Below are positions 10,401 through 19,300 of a stretch of 64,000 nt of DNA, in pieces; the stretch's first letter is position 1, and every line of letters starts with the position of its first letter. This stretch comes from UBA4055 sp964648295 (GTDB taxonomy: Bacteria > UBA4055), in contig CAZYNH010000003.1 in assembly GCA_964648295.1 (NCBI GenBank), forward strand, positions 62,001 through 126,000, written 5' to 3'. Position numbers and translations under genes: made by a program. The notes beneath the pieces are model-generated. The model was not told where the DNA came from. It ran no database searches and saw nothing but the letters and a program-made list of their open reading frames with translations.

Positions 10401-10926
10401 GTGAGGTGGTTATTCTGACAGTAACTTTTTCGTAGATAGACAGTTCGCCGGTCACAGGAATATATTCAGCGGGAGTAAAGGCCGATAAAGCGAAAGAATG
10501 ACCGTGAAGATAATGCGTTGACAGTTCACCGTATGGTACGGCAGGATAAGCGGAATCCGAAGCGTAAACATCTTCATTTTTTACAAAAACGCCCGATCTT
10601 CCTTTTGAATAAGGCTGAGAGTTCTGCTGAGGATAGATATTGAATTTACCTTCGAGAACTACTTTACCGGACCTTTCTGTTTCGATCTTTTCAGCTTTTT
10701 CGCCCGGGGGCAGAAGCAGCGATACCGCATGGTAGGGGACAGCCGGTTCGCCGGCGGGCGCTGTGTTCATCGTGCCGCTGATGTGTATAAGATCATATCC
10801 GTCAGATGTCGCAGACGATTTGGCCTCCGGCGCGCTGAAGAAATAATCCCGCTCGATTATAGCGGAGTACGTAAGCGAGCTGACAAACAGGGCCGTTAAT
10901 GTCATTAATTTTATTTTTTCCATCAT
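7444..10926 (-). CDS. Secreted gingipain-like cysteine peptidase (family C25) with C-terminal sorting/FlgD-like domain
   Basis: A 1160-residue exported protein. A signal peptide covers residues 1-~22 (the second ATG, at 10923, is better spaced from the GGGAG ribosome site). A propeptide-like region follows, then the C25 catalytic domain (~220-600). Candidate catalytic residues are His453 in H-H-D-G-H and Cys493 in S-S-S-G-C-M-S-G. Beyond it are beta-sandwich repeats (CARDB-like, ~700-930), a jelly-roll region, and a terminal ~85-residue domain starting Y-Q-N-Y-P-N-P-F-N-P, typical of T9SS type A or FlgD-like C-terminal domains in FCB bacteria. It is probably an extracellular or surface protease. 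No T9SS components are present in the window, so the export route is inferred. Confidence 0.87.
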   Translation of the reverse strand: MMEKIKLMTLTALFVSSLTYSAIIERDYFFSAPEAKSSATSDGYDLIHISGTMNTAPAGEPAVPYHAVSLLLPPGEKAEKIETERSGKVVLEGKFNIYPQQNSQPYSKGRSGVFVKNEDVYASDSAYPAVPYGELSTHYLHGHSFALSAFTPAEYIPVTGELSIYEKVTVRITTSPCERSAAALKNLRISDEIRKKILSSDQAKGNTLSSYSYPKPAAESYDYLILTADAYKRNFDSLINFYNGRGIRTKVMSAATVYGEMTGRDNQEKLRNYIIQEYQNSGISFVLLAGDVELIPARGFYCSVQSSSVYTDDNIPSDLYYSALDGTWNDDDDNLWGEIGEDDLLPELSVTRFSFSNSTELASMINKTLKYQSEPVTGELRNPLMVGEKLWDDPETWGADYLELLIGYHEDNGYTTSGIPEDHNITRMYDKNSVWTKSQLISEMNKGQSFIHHDGHSNYTYNMRMSNSDITNSNFNSLNGVTHNFTIISSSGCMSGGYDYNDCIGERFTAIDNLAAAYIGNSRYGWFNEGQTEGPSIHLHREFTDALYRYRTSEIGTAHRDSKIDTAPWVNAPGQWEEGALRWCFYDCNVLGDPAMNIWTDEPEVITANYPEAIVIGQTDYELDIKGTAGQPLLNIVCALFQGATLIGTAKTDDLGNATIALDTYLMTTGSAELVVSGYNTLKHTYPVEIIENTGKYIVIDSYSINSGGDELIEYGESALMSVTLKNIGQTDASDITMVLALDDSYVLLTADSAYAGNLPAGNTLLLENAFAFSIAAGVPDLYRFGLNSTIKDSEEQWKKTISLTAYSAVLSMKSFAVFDGDNSVLDPGETADVIVAVTNTGHAAASGLNGTLVSSDERITVNTTDDFISEILPGSVGYMSFSVSAGSKASDGYVAEFCFSAAGDKDISTENTFLMKIGAQIEDFETGDFSAFNWYFEGNAPWTIEQSSVYEGVYSARSGSITDDQATALVISDEVLMDGNISFYIKTSSEGYFDPLIFYIDGIELKRWSYGLMENWEFYSAPVTKGEHIFKWVFLKDEMESAGEDCVWLDMITFPGILNPSGIDSEQNNLPAITELYQNYPNPFNPETVISYAAKEPGKAVISVYNIKGEEIFKHTSNNTQPGKYSVNFSADNINSGVYFYNLELNGKFIGTKRMLLIK

Positions 10927-11018
10927 TTTCTCCCGAGATTTTAATGTGGCTTAATTTATGAAAATAAAACAATTAATTCAATTTAATTATGACGAAGTGT
11001 ATATATCGGCGGATGAAA

Positions 11019-11666
11019 TCAGAAAAGGGAGTCTTCTTCTATCTTTTTTATGCAGACCGGGCTTTCAAAGCCGGCATCGTTTACGGCCTGAGAAACTTTT
11101 ACAAATTCAAGTCCGCCGATCATTTTACCGGCTTCTTCAACAAGATCTTTTTCAGACATAGAATTTTGCTTCAGCCAAAGCTGTAAAGCATCTGAGCTTA
11201 AAACAAGCGGCATTCTGTTGTGAATGTTTTTAAGGATTCCGGTTGAGTCAGTTGTGGCGACCGAGCACTTAAATCCTTCATCGTCGTGCGTAAAAACACC
11301 TGCGAGGCACATTATCTCACCTTCATCCAAACGGATAAAATAAGGCTGTTTTCCGCTCCATTCATAAAATCCCGTGACAGGAATTAAGCACCTGTGTTTT
11401 ATCAGGTACTGTCCGAGATGCGAGGGTCCGAGAAGCGTATCCAGCCTTGAGTTAAAAATGAGAGAGGGGAGAGGTTTACCGTGCAGATCCGAAAAACCCC
11501 ACATCATCGGTTTAAGCTCGAATTTATCCCCGCTTTCCAGGATCGCGTTCACCTTCATCCCCGGCGACAGATTGAACTTTGGCTGTATCCTTTCGGAAAT
11601 ATCCTCCAGCCTGAACTTTTCCATCAGAGCTTTATCATCGAAAATCTGCGCAAATCTTCCGCACAT
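11019..11666 (-). CDS. SOS-response-associated peptidase family protein (SRAP, HMCES/YedK-like)
   Basis: A 215-residue SRAP protein. The essential Met-Cys-Gly-Arg-Phe start is present, giving Cys2 after removal of Met1, which forms a thiazolidine crosslink with abasic sites in single-stranded DNA. Other conserved features are N-S-R-L-D-T, G-F-Y-E-W and H-N-R-M-P. Length is standard. Its ATG follows the TAA of the upstream GLUG-repeat gene directly, with no intervening base and no clear ribosome site, so it may depend on translational coupling. That pairing of a DNA-damage protein with a surface protein is odd and is probably incidental. Confidence 0.93.
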   Translation of the reverse strand: MCGRFAQIFDDKALMEKFRLEDISERIQPKFNLSPGMKVNAILESGDKFELKPMMWGFSDLHGKPLPSLIFNSRLDTLLGPSHLGQYLIKHRCLIPVTGFYEWSGKQPYFIRLDEGEIMCLAGVFTHDDEGFKCSVATTDSTGILKNIHNRMPLVLSSDALQLWLKQNSMSEKDLVEEAGKMIGGLEFVKVSQAVNDAGFESPVCIKKIEEDSLF

Positions 11667-14651
11667 TTAATTCACAGCAATTACGACATAAAACTTCTTA
11701 GCCGATGCTCCCGCATTCGTGTCTATCCATGACAGCATACTCACGGTCGCCTCAATCGTCCATCCCGAAGGGAAAGGGGCGTACGGGTCGGTCGAGGAGT
11801 ATATCTTATACGAAGCCGCGCCGGAAGGATCCTCCCAAGTCAGTTCAGGGCTTACCGAGGCGAAAACGATGTTCAGATTTGACGGAATGCCGGGATAGTT
11901 CTTCCACTTGAAGCAGGGATAGCCGTCATTATTTACGCCGTCAACATCCCAGATGTTTGAAAGATCCCAGCCGGCGGAAGTGAAAGTTGACTCGGTTTTC
12001 ATCTCCGCCGTCGTTTTACCCGCCGCGCCTCCGGCCGAAGCCGTCTGCCCGGAGCTCTGAACATCCCAGAACGAAGCGGATGCCGTGATGTCGCTGGCGC
12101 CGATGAGGCCGCCAATCTGATTCGCGGATGCCGAGCCTGATACCGCGCCTTTTGAATAAACTTTGGATATCTGAGTCGCGGTGTTAAGCGATCTGCCGAT
12201 GAGCCCGCCCGTTCCTCTGTGCGAGCCTGTTCCGGCATCCGGCCCGAAAACATCTCCGGTCGCGTAGCTGTCCGAGAGTGTGGCGCCGCTGTTTAATAGG
12301 CCGATAAGCCCGCCTACATCTCCGGTACTGCCCGTATTGGCCTTGTTGCCGTAAACAGCGGAATTGGAATAAACTTTGTTTATCGTGATAGGTTGAGCCA
12401 CCACGCCCGCGCCGCCCTCGATCTCGGCGACGCCGATCAGGCCTCCGGCGAACCTCGTGTCCGACTTGTCGGTAAGGCTGACGGTACCGGTCGAATAACT
12501 GTGCGTGAGAGTGGCTCCTTCATGCATCATTCCGATCAGGCCGCCTACCCTTTCAAATCCTGTCACGCTTCCTTCGAATACAAGCGAATCGAGGACCGTG
12601 CTCCCCGTGGCCACGAGCCCGATCAGTCCTCCTCCTAGCGTATAGTAGTCAAGAAAATCCTGCTTTATCTTTACTTCCCCGGACGATTTTATGTTTTTTA
12701 TGGTCGAGTTTCCCATTACAGTTCCGGCAAGAGTACCAGCCTTCGTGCTTCCGGCTATATCGAAATTCTCCAGCGTCAGGTTCTTGATCTGCGAATTTTC
12801 AACTATACCGAAAAGCCCCGCATTGGCGATGCTTCTGTCCATTTTCAGATTTTTGATCTTATACCCGCCGCCGTCAAAGTGATTTTTGAAAGTGGGGCTC
12901 AATCCTAAAGGCTCCCACGGAAGACCGTTCATGTCAATGTCGGCCGCCAGCCTGAAATATTTGCCTGAGGAGGATTTAAGCGCTCTGATGTTGTTCAACT
13001 GATCGTAATTGGTTATTATGTAAGGATTAGATGAGGTGCCTGTGCCTGATGAGAAAAAATTATCGGCATTATCTGCAAAAATATCAAAATAGTCGGGTAC
13101 CTGTGCTGAACAATCGGTCCCGGCCCATAATTCGAGAGACCAGCTTTCCATCCAGTCCGGCACATTTCCGTATAAAGTTCTCGTTGATGAATTGAAGTTT
13201 ATCCACCAGGGAGGAGAACCGCAGCCTTCTTCAAGGACATCATAATGAGTTACAGGCAGGTGATCCTGTGAAATGAACACATCTTCAGGGAAAGTATAAG
13301 ACCAGGAAGTTCCTGATATAACACTGTGGTTCGGCATAGGATTGGCTAAGAGAGGAGATTTATTCTTAACGAAAATCGTAAAATCATCTTCAACTCTCTG
13401 ACCGCAGTGGTCCTCAGCCCAGATCTCTATTGTGTAAGCTTGATTACACACATCGGGAGCCGTTCCCCAAAAATGATAATTTTCGTAATTGAGCCATGAA
13501 GGCAGGCCTGACTGACCTTCCAGATTCGCCCAGACCTTCAGGCTGTCTCTCGGGAAATCATCGCTGAAAGTGTCGGGGAAAATATCAATGCTGATCTCGG
13601 AATTAGGAACAAAGCTCACGGAAGGATTCGGCTTTGATACCCGGGGAGGGTTGTCGTTAATATTTATATTGAAAATTGTACCGGAAGATGTATATGAAGA
13701 GCATTTTGTGCCTTTAATCTCCTGGCGCAGACACTGATGACATACATCATCGGGTGCCTGTCCGTAAATACGAATAGAATCCCCGTCATCAGTTACATCA
13801 AAATTAACCCATGCAGGTTTGTCTATCATACGGAGATCCAGGACTTTTTCACCATAATATTGTTCACTGACCGGATTGTCGAACTTATAATCAAAAGGAT
13901 CACCTCTCCGGACATACAGATCCGGTATCTCCGCGTACATGAGGTTGTAATCTATCTTAATTATGATCTCAAGTAATCCTGATTCGCGGCCGCACATATC
14001 TGTTGCAGAGGCATATACTGTAAAAGAGCAGCCCGGCTCGTTACCGGGATTACCAAGAAGTATGCCGTCATTTCTAATATAAACAGTTCCCGGCCATGTG
14101 CCGTACATGTTATATGTAAGATTGGTCCTTCCTGAATGTCCGTCAGGATAATCATCTGTAAAGCAGGTATCTATTTTTGCCCAATTGTAAGGGTTGATAT
14201 AGTCAAGGGCATATAGAAATCGGTCAGAATTCTCAAATGCCCTGCATTCGTAGTAAAGGATGCCTCCTCTGATCTGAGGAGCCTGATTGGAGTTCTGAAC
14301 ATTGATCTTGAACGATACGGAAGCTGAATCGAGTGAGGGATTGAAGCCTCTGAACTGAAGGGTGTAGGGAGTGTTCGAGCAGACATAAGGTGTAGTGCCA
14401 GAAAAATGATATGAGCCGGTGCTGTCCGCCGCGGATATCCACGAGGGCAGAGTTTGAGTCCAGTCCGATGCGGAAGCGTCGAAATACCAGAGCTCGTAAG
14501 TTACCGGCTCTCGGTCGTAGAAGATATCTTTCAACTCGCTGAAAGAATAAGCGGTTTTGTCTTCGTAACTTTTATCGGCCGGCGTCCGCACAACAGATAT
14601 TGAAAACGCCATCGCTGTAAAAAGCAGGATAAAAACACATAACTTCTTCAT
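11667..14651 (-). CDS. Large secreted Ig-like and GLUG-repeat surface protein
   Basis: A 994-residue exported protein with an N-terminal signal peptide (residues 1-18) and a GAGGG-type ribosome site upstream. Residues ~20-540 consist of about five putative-Ig (He_PIG-like) repeats, each with an aromatic/cysteine motif such as C-x-x-x-P-Y-T and a W-I-N-F or W-L-N-Y strand. Residues ~545-890 hold GLUG-type repeats (G-G-L-I-G followed by S-Y-S-T-G or Y-S-x-G), a beta-helical module found in surface adhesins and IgA-peptidase-like proteins. The last ~90 residues resemble a fibronectin type III domain. No catalytic motif or C-terminal sorting tail is seen. Adhesion or matrix binding is an inference from the repeats. 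Confidence 0.75.
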   Translation of the reverse strand: MKKLCVFILLFTAMAFSISVVRTPADKSYEDKTAYSFSELKDIFYDREPVTYELWYFDASASDWTQTLPSWISAADSTGSYHFSGTTPYVCSNTPYTLQFRGFNPSLDSASVSFKINVQNSNQAPQIRGGILYYECRAFENSDRFLYALDYINPYNWAKIDTCFTDDYPDGHSGRTNLTYNMYGTWPGTVYIRNDGILLGNPGNEPGCSFTVYASATDMCGRESGLLEIIIKIDYNLMYAEIPDLYVRRGDPFDYKFDNPVSEQYYGEKVLDLRMIDKPAWVNFDVTDDGDSIRIYGQAPDDVCHQCLRQEIKGTKCSSYTSSGTIFNININDNPPRVSKPNPSVSFVPNSEISIDIFPDTFSDDFPRDSLKVWANLEGQSGLPSWLNYENYHFWGTAPDVCNQAYTIEIWAEDHCGQRVEDDFTIFVKNKSPLLANPMPNHSVISGTSWSYTFPEDVFISQDHLPVTHYDVLEEGCGSPPWWINFNSSTRTLYGNVPDWMESWSLELWAGTDCSAQVPDYFDIFADNADNFFSSGTGTSSNPYIITNYDQLNNIRALKSSSGKYFRLAADIDMNGLPWEPLGLSPTFKNHFDGGGYKIKNLKMDRSIANAGLFGIVENSQIKNLTLENFDIAGSTKAGTLAGTVMGNSTIKNIKSSGEVKIKQDFLDYYTLGGGLIGLVATGSTVLDSLVFEGSVTGFERVGGLIGMMHEGATLTHSYSTGTVSLTDKSDTRFAGGLIGVAEIEGGAGVVAQPITINKVYSNSAVYGNKANTGSTGDVGGLIGLLNSGATLSDSYATGDVFGPDAGTGSHRGTGGLIGRSLNTATQISKVYSKGAVSGSASANQIGGLIGASDITASASFWDVQSSGQTASAGGAAGKTTAEMKTESTFTSAGWDLSNIWDVDGVNNDGYPCFKWKNYPGIPSNLNIVFASVSPELTWEDPSGAASYKIYSSTDPYAPFPSGWTIEATVSMLSWIDTNAGASAKKFYVVIAVN

Positions 14652-14778
14652 AACTCGCCCTCAAAATAAATTACAAAGTAATTTAATAAATCGGGGAAAA
14701 AAATCAAAGAAAAAACTAAAACATTCCTGCATGCCATTGTGTCTTAATATAATATTGTGCATTTTATTACACTATTAC

Positions 14779-14807
14779 TTGATTTTTCAACGAAAGATTG
14801 CTATATT
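14779..14807 (+). promoter_or_regulatory. Promoter of the hipBST operon (TTGATT, 17 bases, TATATT)
   Basis: TTGATT at 14779-14784 and TATATT at 14802-14807 are separated by 17 bases, and the hipB start lies 20 bases downstream, so the leader is very short. The same hexamer pair recurs before several other genes in this window. The divergent 14652-14778 region also holds a 7-base inverted repeat (14668-14684) that I could not tie to a regulator. Confidence 0.6.
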
Positions 14808-14827
14808 TGATCAAAAAAGGCAATTTA

Positions 14828-15040
14828 ATGCACTATAAAGATTTGGCTGATATTATCAGGGACAGGCGCGAAACTTTAAAGATCACGCAGGAAGATCTTG
14901 CCGAACTGTCCGGTGTCGCGTTGAGAACTATTAAAGCGATCGAGACGGCTAAAGGAAATCCTACTCTTCAAACGATAAATAACATCGCCGATGTTCTGGG
15001 AATGGAACTTGATCTTAACTTAAAACGAATAAGGTTGTAA
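14828..15040 (+). CDS. hipB: HipB-like XRE-family antitoxin/repressor
   Basis: A 70-residue helix-turn-helix protein. I chose the ATG at 14828 because an AGG ribosome site sits seven bases upstream and the preceding TTG would lie at the transcription start. The HTH is clear: I-T-Q-E-D-L-A-E-L-S-G-V then T-I-K-A-I-E, matching Cro/C1-type regulators. It heads a three-gene unit with hipS (three bases downstream) and hipT (four-base overlap with hipS). In known HipBST systems HipB is the DNA-binding, autoregulatory member and boosts neutralisation by HipS; that role is assumed here. Confidence 0.85.
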   Translation: MHYKDLADIIRDRRETLKITQEDLAELSGVALRTIKAIETAKGNPTLQTINNIADVLGMELDLNLKRIRL

Positions 15041-15043
15041 TAG

Positions 15044-15376
15044 ATGAGAAATGCTGATGTTTTTAAAAACGGTGAACTTATAGGCCGATTAACCGAATAT
15101 GGAAGAAATGATTATGTATTTAAATATGCGGAAAGCTGGGTGACCGACGCTTCAAAACCCGATCTCTGCCTTTCAATGCCGAAAAGAAAATATGAATTCC
15201 GAAGTTCTTACCTTTTTCCGTTCTTTTTCAATATGCTTAGCGAAGGCGCGAACAGAAAGATACAGTCGAAGCTATTAAAGATAGATGAAAATGACCATTT
15301 CGGATTTCTGCTGGCAACATCAGGATATGATACCTTAGGCTCTGTTACCGTAAAGCCGGCAGAGGAGGATAAATGA
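15044..15376 (+). CDS. hipS: HipS-like protein: stand-alone HipA N-terminal subdomain
   Basis: A 110-residue protein corresponding to the N-terminal subdomain 1 of HipA (signature G-x-L-x3-G-R-N-D-Y-V-F-x-Y and S-x-L-F-P-F-F-x-N-M-L-x-E-G). In ordinary HipA kinases this is fused to the kinase core; here a stop codon separates them, and the next gene overlaps by four bases (ATGA), so this is a natural split and not a frameshift. In the characterised E. coli O127 HipBST system the equivalent protein is the antitoxin that blocks HipT. The split and the gene order hipB-hipS-hipT match that system. Confidence 0.82.
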   Translation: MRNADVFKNGELIGRLTEYGRNDYVFKYAESWVTDASKPDLCLSMPKRKYEFRSSYLFPFFFNMLSEGANRKIQSKLLKIDENDHFGFLLATSGYDTLGSVTVKPAEEDK

Positions 15377-16308
15377 GATATAAGATATTCGACGGTAAGA
15401 ATGTCAGCACCGTGCTCGATTACTATTCACCCGCAAAGAATGAAGAAAGCGCAGAGATATTTGCAGAGAACAGAAAGCGCATATCCATTTCGGGTGTGCA
15501 GGAAAAATTAAGCATGGTCAGAGACGGCAACAGACTCAGGCTTACAGAACCGGGCGAGAATGGAACTTATATATTAAAACCGATCCCGTCCGATGTGAAA
15601 GCGGCAGATCAGGTTCCTTTGAACGAACATCTCACTATGGAGATCGCAAAGCAGGTGTACAAGATCAATACGGCTGAGAATATTTTGGTGTTTTTCAAAG
15701 ACGGCACACCCGCTTATCTTACCAAAAGGTTCGATTACAGGCCCGACGGTAAAAAATGGGGTAAGGAGGATTTTGCTTCGCTCGCGGGCAGAACCTCAGA
15801 GAATGCAGGAGAGAATTATAAATATGATCTCAGCTATGAGGAGCTCGGCGGTCTTATCAGAAAATTCGTTTTAGCCTGGAAAGTGGAGATCGAAAAATAT
15901 TTCAGGATAGTACTTTTTAATTATGTATTCTCTAATGGAGATGCCCATCTAAAAAATTTCGCTCTTCTCGAAAGCCCGAAGGGTGATTACTTATTAAGTC
16001 CGTTCTATGATCTTCTCGATACAAGGCTGCATGTGAACGATTCCGATCTCGCGCTCACAAAAGGGCTTTTCGCCGATGATTACAAATCGGAACAGTATAA
16101 AAGGATTGGACATCCCGGATTAAGCGATTTTAAAGAACTCGGAATAAGATTAGGCATCGGTCCGAAAAGAATAGAAAAGATCGCTGAACCTTTGATCATC
16201 AAACAGGATTTGGTTGAATTTTATATAAAAAATTCTCTTCTCAGCCCGAAAAGCAGGAAAGCCTACAGGCTGCACTATTACACAAAACTCAATTACCTGA
16301 AAGGATAA
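15373..16308 (+). CDS. hipT: HipT-like serine/threonine kinase toxin
   Basis: A 311-residue HipA-family kinase lacking the N-terminal subdomain. Visible elements are the glycine-rich loop I-S-I-S-G-V-Q-E-K (residues 37-45, with the two serines Ser38 and Ser40 in the S-I-S pattern that HipT autophosphorylates), the ATP-contacting lysine in Y-I-L-K-P (Lys69), the catalytic loop N-G-D-A-H-L-K-N (Asp190, Asn195) and the metal-binding Asp213 in F-Y-D-L-L-D. All key residues are intact, so an active kinase is expected. E. coli HipT phosphorylates tryptophanyl-tRNA synthetase; the target here is unknown. It is followed four bases later by the restriction-modification gene, extending the same transcription unit or island. 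Confidence 0.85.
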   Translation: MRYKIFDGKNVSTVLDYYSPAKNEESAEIFAENRKRISISGVQEKLSMVRDGNRLRLTEPGENGTYILKPIPSDVKAADQVPLNEHLTMEIAKQVYKINTAENILVFFKDGTPAYLTKRFDYRPDGKKWGKEDFASLAGRTSENAGENYKYDLSYEELGGLIRKFVLAWKVEIEKYFRIVLFNYVFSNGDAHLKNFALLESPKGDYLLSPFYDLLDTRLHVNDSDLALTKGLFADDYKSEQYKRIGHPGLSDFKELGIRLGIGPKRIEKIAEPLIIKQDLVEFYIKNSLLSPKSRKAYRLHYYTKLNYLKG

Positions 16309-16312
16309 AACT

Positions 16313-19300
16313 ATGACCTTACACGAATATATTTCAAACCTTAACAAGCATTACAAACTCGGGAACGCGACTGAGCACACTTTTCGGGGCGACCTTCAGC
16401 AGCTTATCGAGAGCATCTGTCCGGGCATAATGGCGACGAACGAGCCTAAAAGGCAGAAGTGCGGAGCGCCTGATTACATTCTGACCAAAAAGGGAGTTCC
16501 CGTCGGCTTTATCGAAGCTAAGGACATCGGTTCCGACCTTGACAGCAAGAGCTATAAGGAGCAGTTCGACAGATACAGGAACTCACTTTCCAGCCTGATC
16601 TTTACCGACTACCTGACCTTCCAGTACTACAGGGACGGCGAGCGCAAGGAAAAGATCGTCATAGGGGAGATAAAGGGAAATTCGATAGCCCCGCTCGACC
16701 GCAATTTTGAATCCTTCACATATCTTCTCAAATACTTTGTCGAACAGCCGGCGCAGACCATAAAGAGCCCCAAGCACCTCGCGCAGATGATGGCGAACAA
16801 GGCGAGACTTTTATCCGATATCATAGGCAAAGCTCTCATTTCCGATGTCGAGACCGAAGAGAACAGTACGCTCAAGGATCAGATGAGCGCGTTCAAGGAC
16901 ATTCTCATTCACGACATAACTCCCAAGGCTTTCGCCGATGTTTACGCGCAGACGATAGCCTACGGCATGTTCGCGGCAAGACTTCACGACGCTACCCTCG
17001 ATTCATTCTCAAGACAGGAAGCAGCCGAACTCATCCCAAAATCGAACCCTTTCTTAAGGAAACTTTTTTCATACATAGCCGGGCCCGACCTCGACGACAG
17101 AATAAAGTGGATAGTTGACGACCTCGTGGAAATTTTCCTTCACTCCAATGTAGCCGAACTCCTCAAAGACTTCGGGAAAGAGACCAAGACCGAAGATCCC
17201 ATCATCCATTTCTATGAAACATTTCTGTCCGAATACGATCCCAAGCTCAGAAAAGCAAGAGGCGTATGGTACACACCCCATCCCGTGGTCAATTTTATCG
17301 TAAGAGCCGTTGACGACATACTCAAGACCGAATTCAACCTGCCCAAAGGACTCGCCGACAATTCAAAGACAAAGATCAAAGTGGATACTCACGGCAAAAT
17401 GATCGAGCAGGAAGTCCATAAAGTACAGATACTCGACCCCGCCACCGGAACAGGCACATTCTTAGCCGAAGTCATAAAGCACATCTACGAAAACAATTTC
17501 AGGGCAATGCAGGGAATATGGAGCGACTATGCCGAAAACCACCTCCTTCCGCGACTCAACGGGTTCGAACTCCTAATGGCAAGCTACGCGATGGCCCATC
17601 TCAAATTAGATCTTCTCCTGAAAGAAACAGGCTATGCGCCCAAAACCGACAGAAGGCTCAAAATATACCTCACCAACAGCCTTGAAGAATACCACAAAGA
17701 CACCGGAACACTATTCGCAAGCTGGCTAAGCTCCGAAGCAAACGAAGCCAACCGCATCAAACGCGACACACCCGTCATGGTCATAATCGGAAATCCGCCA
17801 TATTCCGTCAGCTCAAGCAACAAATCGGAATGGATTCAGGAACTCATCAAAGACTACAAGAAGGACTTGAACGAAAAGAAGCTCAACCTCGACGACGACT
17901 ACATAAAATTCATCAGATTCGGCGAGCACTACATTAACAAGAACGGTGAAGGAATCTTAGCCTACATTTCCAACAACAGCTTCATAGACGGCATCACGCA
18001 CAGACAAATGCGTAAACATTTACTCCAAACATTCGATAAAATATACATCCTCGACCTCCACGGTAACGCAAAGAAGAAGGAAGTATGTCCTGACGGTTCA
18101 AAGGACGAAAATGTCTTCGACATCATGCAGGGCGTAAGCATAAACATTTTTATAAAGACCGGAAAGAAAAAGAAAAATGAACTAGGACAAGTATATCATA
18201 GCGAATTATTTGGATTAAGAGATTTTAAATATAAATACCTGAATGATAATAATACTGCTTCAATTAAGAGGAACAGGCTTGATTGTTTCGAGCCTAATTA
18301 TTTCTTTGTTGAAAAAGATTTTGGATTTGTGAAGGATTATATTCTGGGTTTGGAAATTGACAAATTATATAGTAATTTCAATTCAGGTGTTGAAACAGGT
18401 AAAGATAATTTCATAATTAAACACAAAAATAATGAAATCCAAAATTTACTTTCAGAAATTAATACCAGTGATGAATTGAGCATATCTAAGAAGTATGATT
18501 TGTCTATAGATAAAGTTGAACAAGTATTTTCTGATGTTAAAAATTCTTATGTTACAAATATACTTTATCGACCTTTTGATGTTAGATATACTCTTCTTAG
18601 TGAAAATAGTCAGGGAGTTTTATGGCGACCTCGTTTTTCTACAATGAAGCATTTTTTAAAACAAAATTTGGGATTAATCTTTAAAAGAGGTTTTGATGAA
18701 ATCAATTCTTCGCCGTGCTTTATCTCTAAGGTAATCTCTGATAGAAGAGCATGGAGTAGACCTGGAATGCAAGGTGCAGAAAGCCTTGCACCACTCTATC
18801 TTTATTCAGACAATAACTCTGAACGTACACCGAACCTGAATTCTGAGATCGTTCAAAAAATCGCAGACGGATTAGGCTTAAAATTCACAAACGAAAAAGA
18901 AGCTGATTCAGGCACATTTGCACCGATTGATATTCTCGACTACATTTACGCTGTGCTACACAGTCCGACATACCGCGAAAAATACAAGGAATTCCTCAAA
19001 ATAGATTTTCCGAGAGTGCCGTATCCGAAGGATAAAGAAACATTCTTCAAGCTCGTTCAGCTTGGTGGTGAATTAAGACAGATTCACCTGCTTGAAAGTC
19101 CGGTCGTTGAGAAATATGTCACTCAATACCCGGTTGGTGGAAATAATGTTGTCGAAAAGCCCAAGTTCGTTAACGGCAAAGTTTATATCAACGATACGCA
19201 GTATTTTGAAGGTGTTCCCGAAGTCGCTTGGAACTTCTACATCGGCGGATATCAACCCGCCCAGAAATGGCTGAAAGACCGCAAAGGCAGAAAACTCGAG

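Noticed and set aside
7444..10926. Proof of a type IX secretion system from the peptidase tail
   Set aside because: The tail could equally be an FlgD-like Ig domain, common in FCB proteins; no por/gld genes are present in the window.
14668..14684. 7-base inverted repeat AAATTAC-AAA-GTAATTT as a HipB operator
   Set aside because: It lies about 95 bases before the hipBST -35 element and next to the start of the divergent GLUG gene; no second copy is found near the promoter, so assignment would be arbitrary.
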